From Zopfochytrium polystomum (Eukaryota > Chytridiomycota > Chytridiomycetes > Chytridiales > Chytridiaceae): a stretch of 64,000 nucleotides of DNA. Positions 57,523-64,000 of the stretch are shown here, in pieces. Each line of letters opens with the position of its first letter. Position 1 is the first letter of the stretch. The position numbers and the translations under genes are program-made. The stretch is from positions 186,001 through 250,000 of the forward strand of contig JAIVFJ010000003.1 of NCBI GenBank assembly GCA_025765615.1, in the 5' to 3' direction. The notes under the pieces were generated by a model. That model worked only from the letters and a program-made list of their open reading frames with translations, was not told where the DNA came from and did not search any database.

Positions 57523-59102
57523 ATGATTTCCCGCCACTTCAAGAAAGCAGATGAAGCAGACGCGCCGTCTGCTTTCCCTGCAGCAAAGGAGGTCGTCATC
57601 GAAATACTTAAAGCCGCTGTTGGCAGCCCCGGAAGAGAAAGATTGGCGCGAGAAGGCATCGAAGTCTTTCATGTTCTCCTTTTCCTTCTCACCAGATGAC
57701 GACCATGCTGCCGGTTGGCGTGCTCTTGTGTTGCCCTGTCGGACCCGTCGTCTCGGCTGCTGCGCTCCCTGCGCGCCTGCTCGCGCACGCTCCTCCACGC
57801 CTGCTCCCGACCGCTGCTCCAACGCCACCGGCTCGTCCTGTCCACCTACGCCGCATTCGCCACTCTGCTCGCTGGCGTGCGGTCCCGCACGCTGCAGTTC
57901 GACGCCGCCCACGTCCGCAGCATCGCCGATCGTCTGTCGAGGGAGCATCTGTTCGAGCAACCGGCGCTCGTTCGGCAACACCCGCTGCCGGCAGGCTCGA
58001 CGGCACCCCCTCGCCGACTGCTGAAATTCGTCGCCGCGTGCGAGGTGGTCGAGCTGGTTCGTGCGGCGCCCGGCTTGATTGACGTCGAGCTGGAGTGTCC
58101 GCTGGGTCCGGACCTCCTGCGAGTCATCCCAGCGACAATCAGGGCGCTGTCGCTGAGCGACCCCACCTGGGACTATCCGCTGACGTGCTTCGACGTGGGC
58201 GTCATGCTGCTCCGGTTGCCTCTGTTGGAACACTTGCGCCTCAGAGTGTGCTTGGAGGGCTCCGGCAGTGGGAAAGGAGAGGGCGAGGACGAGGTCGACG
58301 CCATGTTGCGCGAGGCGAGGGCGGGCGATGACACAGGACTGTCAAACCTGGACACGCTGGACTTCACGTGTGGTCTGAACATCGGACTGAGCGAGGAGCA
58401 GCTGATCGAGCTGATCTGCAAAAGGGCTCAAGCATGTTGTTGTCACAAAGGACGGGCCGGTTTGGGATGAATACATTGCACTGGCCAACTGCTGCCGTCA
58501 GCTAATGACACTGGCAGCTGGATGTCGGTCGTTGAGGAGCTTCAAGGTGTCTGAGTCAAAATATCCTCTCTGGTTTTCAGAAAGTATGTAAGGCAACAAC
58601 TGAATGCATCTCTCTGATTGGCGGTCCCACAGACTCGTGGTTCGGTCGCCTGTTTCAGAACAATCATGAATTAAGCAGTCTCGAAATCGAGCTTCACGGC
58701 GATCCTGAGCAACCCTCTGACAGTATACAGGATGGAACGCTTTTGGATTCTGCACCGCACATCCACTCCATCCGAAGTCTTAAGCTTATCCATTTCGGTC
58801 CTCTAAACTCCAGCACTCTAGGCATGCTTGGCGCCTCCCTAGAAAGCTTGAAGGAAATCACTCTTGTGGAAGTTGCGGTCAAACTGGAGGCGGTTAATGA
58901 CCTTGTTAGGTCTGTGGCGGCTGTAGGGGGATGCGTCAGAGCAGTTTCACTGACTAACTTGAGCGAGTCCCCGAATGATGCGCAGCTAGTGTCTGACCTC
59001 CGGGGAATGGTTTCAAATGGCCAACTTCTGCATGCTAAAATAGGTTTGGTCAAGTGGGCAGAGTTTCCAGGGAATGAAGCGTCAGCAGCACTAAGCCGTT
59101 AG
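57523..59102 (+). CDS. F-box-like protein with degenerate leucine-rich repeats
   Basis: Tentative F-box/LRR protein. The N-terminal piece from ATG 57523 (MISRHFKKADEADAP) reads KEVVIEILKAAVGSPG. From about 57715 the same frame gives LSDPSSRLLRSLRACSRTLL and LLQRHRLVLSTYAAFATLL. Together these resemble an F-box helix bundle, with a junction near 57690 that needs splicing or a base change. LRR-like strands follow (VELVRAAPGLIDVELECPL, IRALSLSDPTW, LPLLEHLRLRVCLEG, LDTLDFTCGLNIGL). After splicing come SLRSFKVSESKYP, ELSSLEIELHGD, IRSLKLIHFGPLNS, SLKEITLVEVAVKLE and VRAVSLTNLSES, with stop at 59102. If the F-box is real the protein would be a substrate receptor of an SCF ubiquitin ligase. Confidence 0.5.
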
Positions 59103-59424
59103 TTTGTTAAGTTTATGGGTTGCACTTTGCCTGCGGTTAAGAATCAAAAAATTCTGAAAAACAGAGTTGGGCCGGCTTTGACCCATCCCAACGTGCCGCA
59201 TAATATATAAATTGAGATCTCCTGTTATGGATTCAGCACGAAATTTTTTGGCCCAACTTAATAGGTACAACATGAAGGAGAAGAGGAGATGGATGGTCAT
59301 GGGTTCTAATGGCATGGTTGAAAGCGTGAGAAAATTCGAAATATTGTCGCGAAAGCTTCATTTTTTCCCCTTTCGCTTTGCGGTCGAAACGGATGACTTT
59401 CTTCCAATTGCGCGTCCCTTTTGA
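59103..59424. other. convergent 3' spacer
   Basis: Spacer between the F-box-like gene (+) and the Lys-rich gene (-). It is AT-rich around 59150-59220, with no supported gene. Confidence 0.4.
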
Positions 59425-60961
59425 CTACCTCCTTGTTGGAGGTGGACTTGGGGGGGGGATCGCCGTCTTCTTGCGTTTTGCCCTCGAGACGTTTTTACTG
59501 GCGGACTTTTTGGCCGACTTCTTGCCGACGGACCTTTTTGCCGATTTCTTGCCGACGGGTCTTTCACTACCGGACTTCTTGCGGCTGGGCTTTTTAGGAG
59601 ATTTTTTGCCAACGGCCTTTTTAGCCGCCTTCTTGCCCGAATGAACCTTCTTGTTTCGGCTGGATTTCTTGCTGGAAGGGGCCGTGGACTTCGACGCCTT
59701 TGTTCCGTCTGGCCGACTTCTCTGCGATTGCTTTCCTGTCTGCCTTTGCCCTTGCCTTGGACACCAAAGGACCTCGGTTTTGTGTCGACGTTTTCGAGCC
59801 TGACCCTCCCCTGACGGAGAGCAAAGCCTTGCACCCAATTCGAAATACTTTAATTGCACGGAAAATTCACAAAGGAACAGACTGGGATTGCTCACCTTGT
59901 TATCGTCATTTTTCGTTTTGCACTGTTGGGAAACGCTTGGTAGGAGTCTTGCTGGCAAAGTCTATGGTTTTCTTCCCTTCGGCGGCTCTGAGCTAATTCA
60001 TGTCGCTTTGTTTGAGCTTTTTCTCGCGAAGACTCTTTAGTGTGGCCTTGGGAACCAGCTTTAGTGCTTCGAATCATTGAGAAGTGAATCTAAAGAGTGT
60101 CTGCATTTTTCTTGTTCCTATTCTATTTGCACGCACCTTTGGGTCAAACTCCCTGTTAGAGGTCTTGGACTTGGACTTGAGCTCAGCGTTCATGTTGGAC
60201 ACACGGCGCTGGCACGCCGTTTCTGAGCCATCTCTGTGATCTTTGGAGTTGCAGTGAATGTCGAAGCCGAACTTGTTCCCGTTTTGCTGAAACTTATTCG
60301 ACGTGAGGTGACGGAGACACAAGACGAGGAGCAATTGAAAAAAATGCTCGCCAATAGCTCAAAGATACTGGACACGTCCACCACCTTTTTCAGCCACATC
60401 CTTCGAGCTGATAGTGAAGCCGTCGGTGTTTGGCAAGGGATCATCTATCGCCTTCCCGTTTTCCATTAAGACCTTTCCCGGATCGGGATTGTACGCGGGG
60501 TTTGAGGCGCGAATTCGACCCTAAAAGCATATTGCACGAATGAAGCATGGCCTGAGATCGCTGGGCCGCAAACGATTTGAATTTCCACACAGACCATGGC
60601 GGCGTTGATGTCGTCACGGTGGTAGCTTCCATCCATGCTGACTGACCTCCACGGTGCCGCCTTTCGAGGTGGCAAGAACGCCGGACATGGGATCATTGGG
60701 ACGGTTAAAAATCTTCTGCTGACGGACAGGATTATAATCGCCTGGTCTGTAATAGGTGGTGGTGACATCCTCCATTTTGGCCCGCACTGCCACCAGCAAA
60801 GAATGCGAGTGAATCAGGAGACAGCCAGGAGACAGCCAGGAACGCGGCACCTTTCTCCATGATTTTTCGTTGATCTCCTCCTGTCCAGGCGTGGGCGCAG
60901 AGTGGACGGAGGCCATGCCGAGGAGGAGGAGGAGGAGGAGGAGGAGGCGAACCACAGGCAT
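59425..60961 (-). CDS. secreted or lumenal protein with Lys-rich repeat tail, structure tentative
   Basis: Not recognised. The ATG at 60961 opens a textbook signal peptide (MPVVRLLLLLLLLLGMASV) encoded by a GGA/CTC repeat, then PTPGQEEINEKSW. Later exon-like pieces: DVTTTYYRPGDYNPVRQQKI and FNRPNDPMSGVLATSKGGTV (about 60770-60655), ASNPAYNPDPGKVLMENGKA and IDDPLPNTDGFTISSKDVAE (about 60520-60405), and CNSKDHRDGSETACQRRVSN (about 60250). After that comes GKKTIDFASKTPTKRFPTVQ (about 59970). The C-terminal exon is a run of (P/G)KK(S/A)-type repeats (KKSPKKPSRKKSGSERP, VGKKSAKRSVGKKSAKK) ending PPPTRR at 59425. Exon borders are uncertain and one extra base is suspected near 59700. Histone-H1-like repeats behind a signal peptide are odd, so two genes could be fused in my reading. 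Confidence 0.4.
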
Positions 60962-61392
60962 TTCCCGAATGTGAGGGTGTGTGCGTGTGAGACAAAAACA
61001 AGAAAAAGAAAATTTGTCTCCAGAAAGCGGGCCGCTATTTTTGGAGGGCCACACCCTCCCTCCAAGACCAAACAAACAAACAGACACAGGCAGACACCGA
61101 ATCAATGAAAGAACAGAAGCAGACACTTCAGATTTTGTCTTGTTGATGTTGTTCCACCGCTTAATTCTTTTCGCCCCTTCGTTTCATCCTTGAGTCAAAG
61201 AATTCCGTCCGTCTCATTCGGGTCTCGCCAGTCGCTCTGTCTGTCTGTCTGTCTCGCGTTCTCACCCTCGCGACCTGTCTTCTATTTGCTCTCTGCAAAA
61301 CAGGGGGGAGACAAATGGGTGAAAACTGAAGTGAGAAGAGACAGGGAGACAGAGAGAGAGGGAAACAAAAAAAAACATAACAAAGAAAGGCG

Positions 61393-61433
<41 letters not shown>

Positions 61434-61476
61434 GAGACAGAGAGAGAGACAGAGAGAGAGACATAGAGAGATTGTG

Positions 61477-61509
<33 letters not shown>

Positions 61510-61539
61510 CTGTGTTGTTGTCAGGGACCACAAGCAACT
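60962..61539. promoter_or_regulatory. divergent spacer with compound microsatellite
   Basis: 578 bases between the signal-peptide gene (-) and the small GTPase (+). The right half is a GA/GACA repeat followed by a GT repeat that runs to within 24 bases of the GTPase start codon. These repeats probably form part of the 5' leader or core promoter. Confidence 0.5.
61392..61516. repeat. compound (GA)n / (GACAGA)n / (GT)n microsatellite
   Basis: GA dinucleotides with regularly spaced CA interruptions (61392-61470), followed by a GT run with one GC interruption (61472-61516). ORFs through it are artefacts. Confidence 0.95.
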
Positions 61540-62476
61540 ATGGACGACGCAAGTCCGCCCGCGACAGCCGCAGCGACGACGAAGGCGCCCACAACGAGCG
61601 CTCCCTCCCCTCCCGTGCGGGTGTTTCTCGCCGGGGGGCGAATGTGCGGCAAGACCGCGCTGCTGCAGCGGCTCGTGGAAGGCACCCCCGTCGACGTGAG
61701 TGAGTCTTCATGCTGTTGTGCAACAATCGCAGCAAGCGTCTTTCTCGATTGATTCCAATTGACAATGTTTGGCTGCTGTCATTGGGCCGATCGCTTGATG
61801 GATGCAGGGCCACCACTGGACTGAGTTTCGGTTCCAAAAACTCTTCACTTGCCTTGCTAACTGACAATGACACTGTCTTTCCGCTGCTGATCTCTCGCTT
61901 CACGATTCTTCTTCTTCGCCATCACCGCCCCAATAGAAAACCGGCGTCCTTCCCCGTATGTCGACTGAATTCGCCCGCACAACCAACCCGCGCCCCTACA
62001 ACCTTGTTTTCCCCAGTACCGGCGAAACAGTCACGCTGCTTCTCAGCGATCACCGCGGCTGGTCTCGTGAACAGGTAGAGATGTACGACGAACGTATCCA
62101 CGGGCGTGACGGCTATTACCCCTCCTATTCCGGCCACGACGTGATCCTCGTGTGCATGGACCTCAGCGTGAGCGGCACGGTGCGACGCAAACAAGTCGGA
62201 TACTTGGAAGGATTCGTGCTTCAGGACATCGCCCGAGAGGCGCCGCGGACGCCTCTGCTGTTTGTCGGGTTGAAGGCAGAGGCCAAAGTGGAGGAGCAGG
62301 CCCAATACGTGCGGAAAACGGCCCGGAGGTTCACCCACCGGTCTGACCGCTACGCCGAGTGCAGCGCCGTCACGTTTGAGGGTGTTCTGGAGGTTTTCGA
62401 GCTCGCCGTGCGTGTGGCCAGGGCAGGTGGCAACCAGAAATCTGGAGGTCTGTCCTCGCTGTGCAAGCAAATGTAA
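61540..62476 (+). CDS. degenerate Ras-like small GTPase
   Basis: Ras-superfamily-like P-loop protein with atypical switch motifs. Exon 1 from ATG 61540 has a Pro/Thr/Ala-rich lead then VRVFLAGGRMCGKTALLQRL, a valid GxxxxGKT P-loop, and ends at a GTGAGT donor (about 61696). A long intron of about 240 bases leads to TEFARTTNPRPYNLVFP (switch-I region) and TGETVTLLLSDHRGWSREQ. There the usual DxxGQ of switch II is replaced by SDHRGW. HDVILVCMDLSVSGTVRRKQ matches the GTPase strand-helix that follows. PLLFVGLKAEAK stands where NKxD should be, so guanine specificity is doubtful. AECSAVTFEGVLEVFELAV fits the SAK-like end region. There is no C-terminal prenylation motif (ends LCKQM). It may be a pseudo-GTPase. 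Confidence 0.65.
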
Positions 62477-62840
62477 TGTGTTTGTTTGGCTGTTCCTCCA
62501 CTTGTACGGATTTCCGTGGTGCATCGTTTAGTTTGTGTATGCGCATGTACTGCACACACAAGAGTGGGAATGTTGCAAAGCAATGTAAATAAAATGCCAG
62601 GAAAAAAGTGGTACTCTCAACTGCTAGAAAATCATATTAGAGGTGTTCAAACCTCTCGCAACGATGTGTCCTTCAAAAATAAAAGAGGAGCTGAGGTGTC
62701 CACGCCCGTCAACAAGAGACCGGCTCGTCGGGTGGTGCTCGGTTCAACTCAGCTGCCAGCTAATAAACTTACGGACCCTCAGCATGAGCTTTGGCGACGG
62801 TTTATTTAATGGCTATACCATCCCCCAACCCGATTTCTGC
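62477..62840. other. convergent 3' spacer
   Basis: Spacer between the GTPase (+) and the PPR-like gene (-). An AATAAA hexamer at 62587-62592, about 110 bases after the GTPase stop, could be its polyadenylation signal. No coding content is supported. Confidence 0.5.
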
Positions 62841-64000
62841 TTAGTCAAGGCCCTCTAACGTATCCATCATCGAGCTCCACCCAGCCCTGCCCCCAGCTTC
62901 CCTCCCGCCGCCGTCAGCCCCCTCCTCTCTCTCATCCACGGCCGCCGTACCCTCGTCGCCGTCGAGCAACTCCCGCACGACCCACCCGCGCGCCGCGACC
63001 TCGCCCTCGACGTCTCCCAGCGCCTTGACCACCCACTTTGGCGGGCGGTCCAGCAGCCGTAAGTTGAAGCGCCGCTCGGCCGACTGAAGCACGTGCTCGG
63101 CGCGCGCGAGGTTCCGCTGCCGCACAAAGAAGAGGAACGCCTGGCGCAGCACCCGCTCGTAGCGGACCGCCGTCGAAGCCGGGGTTTTCGGGTCCGACAG
63201 GTCCGCGACGAGGCCGTGCGGTACGGGTGGTATGCCCGCGTGGGACGAGGGCGCAGCAGCCGCGGGGGACGCTGCGGTTTGGGCGTCCTCATCTTCACCG
63301 CCGGTGGCCTTGGACGTTCCGCCGCCGCCGTCGCTTCCGGCGTGTTGCGATTCGGCCCACTCCACAAAGCGCAGCCAGCTCTTCCACACAAGGTCCGCGC
63401 TCTTCTGCCGCTGGGCAAAGCTGAGGATCGCGCGGAAGGTGACGTCGTCCTGCTTGATCCCGCGGGCGCCCATTTCCTCGAGGACGGCGAGAAAGGCTTG
63501 GGGGAATCTGGCGACCATGTGGAGGACCCGGTTGTACGACGAAGTCATCAGCGACATGGGCACCGGAAACCGCCCTTCCTCCGCCGCGGATGGTGGGGCG
63601 CCGCCTGCCGGTTCGTCCGAGTCGTCGGGGCGCCGCTGGGGCCGCAGTTCCCGGAGAATAGGCCAAGCGCGCTCAAAGGCCGTCCGCAGCCCCTGCTCGA
63701 GGGGCGCGTTGCCTTGGGTGCGCGTCAAAGTCCATTTTTTTGTTCGCATCGATAAAACTTCGATGACCCCGGCCTTCAGCACGCCGATCACTCTCGTCCA
63801 GTAAGGTGGAGGAACTTTTCCCAACGTTGAAGTTTTCGGGACTCGATCCTCCCAATCGGCACCCTCTCGGCTGCTTTGGATGTCTTCTGGGTCTGCACGT
63901 TCCGGGCTTTGACTTATTGCAAGTTGCACAAGTCGCTCAAGCCGCTCCACGTCGCCCAGCTTTTTTATAGAACTTGCCAGCTCGTCGTACGTAGACCCCG
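62841..64000 (-). CDS. PPR-like helical-repeat protein, 5' part beyond the window
   Basis: An open frame runs from the right edge (no start codon in the window) to the stop at 62841, so at least 385 residues are present and the N-terminus is missing. Helix pairs resemble pentatricopeptide repeats: YNRVLHMVARFPQAFLAVLE with EMGARGIKQDDVTFRAILSF (about 63520-63420), KSADLVWKSWLRFVE, and YERVLRQAFLFFVRQRNLAR with AEHVLQSAERRFNLRL (about 63160-63060). A Gly/Ala/Ser insert (about 63340-63230) separates them. The C-terminus is acidic. PPR proteins usually act in mitochondrial RNA metabolism, but family membership here is by repeat pattern only, and other alpha-solenoids are possible. Confidence 0.6.
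   Translation of the reverse strand, partial: GSTYDELASSIKKLGDVERLERLVQLAISQSPERADPEDIQSSREGADWEDRVPKTSTLGKVPPPYWTRVIGVLKAGVIEVLSMRTKKWTLTRTQGNAPLEQGLRTAFERAWPILRELRPQRRPDDSDEPAGGAPPSAAEEGRFPVPMSLMTSSYNRVLHMVARFPQAFLAVLEEMGARGIKQDDVTFRAILSFAQRQKSADLVWKSWLRFVEWAESQHAGSDGGGGTSKATGGEDEDAQTAASPAAAAPSSHAGIPPVPHGLVADLSDPKTPASTAVRYERVLRQAFLFFVRQRNLARAEHVLQSAERRFNLRLLDRPPKWVVKALGDVEGEVAARGWVVRELLDGDEGTAAVDEREEGADGGGREAGGRAGWSSMMDTLEGLD

Noticed and set aside
61262..61537. Thr-His and Ser-Leu repeat ORFs
   Set aside because: Direct translations of the GA/GT microsatellite.

Overview
This is eukaryotic nuclear DNA, most likely from a fungus and plausibly a chytrid or another early-diverging lineage. 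The genes are split by many short introns (about 45-110 bases, GT-AG with two GC-AG cases), lie on both strands and are packed at about one per 2 kb. Homocitrate synthase (fungal lysine pathway), an Asa1/GNB1L WD40 protein, a Fringe-like glycosyltransferase with a PAN module, a CSC1/OSCA channel and a Prp24/SART3 protein support a fungal reading. There are no bacterial operons, no CRISPR array and no tRNA or rRNA that I could recognise.

Layout. 0-7 kb: aldo/keto reductase (-), an intact single-pass SH3 membrane protein (+), a poorly resolved small gene (+) and a heavily frame-broken second SH3 membrane protein (-). 7.7-14 kb: RMC1/Mic1 (-), Asa1/GNB1L (-) and an mS26/Pet123-like mitoribosomal protein (+). 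14-19 kb: a Cys-rich ORF (-), a Fringe-type glycosyltransferase with PAN domain (+) and homocitrate synthase (+). 19-27 kb (-): the most unusual block, a TIR-domain protein followed by ribonuclease-inhibitor-type leucine-rich repeats, then a second LRR array with an acidic tract. 27-41 kb: an unknown basic protein (-), NMN adenylyltransferase (-), a SAMHD1-type HD phosphohydrolase (+), a SPATA20/DUF255 protein (-), an unknown coiled-coil membrane protein (+) and a two-pass glycoprotein (-). 41-49 kb: CSC1-type channel (+), an unknown Pro/Ser-rich protein (-) and signal peptidase subunit Sec11 (-). 49-59 kb: an unknown gene (+), Prp24/SART3 (-), frataxin (+), mitochondrial bL9 (-), TAF7 (+) and an F-box/LRR-like protein (+). 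59-64 kb: a secreted Lys-rich protein (-), a degenerate small GTPase (+) and a PPR-like protein (-) running off the right edge.

Most genes are housekeeping: mitochondrial translation and Fe-S assembly, secretion, splicing, TFIID, NAD and lysine synthesis. The TIR/LRR block is the candidate for an immune or self/non-self function, and an HD dNTPase lies about 4 kb from it. Several reading frames (second SH3 gene, glycosyltransferase, mS26, homocitrate synthase, NMNAT, RMC1) need one or more 1-2 base corrections, mostly removal of one extra base. Either the assembly carries uncorrected indels or some genes are decaying. All exon boundaries were derived by eye.
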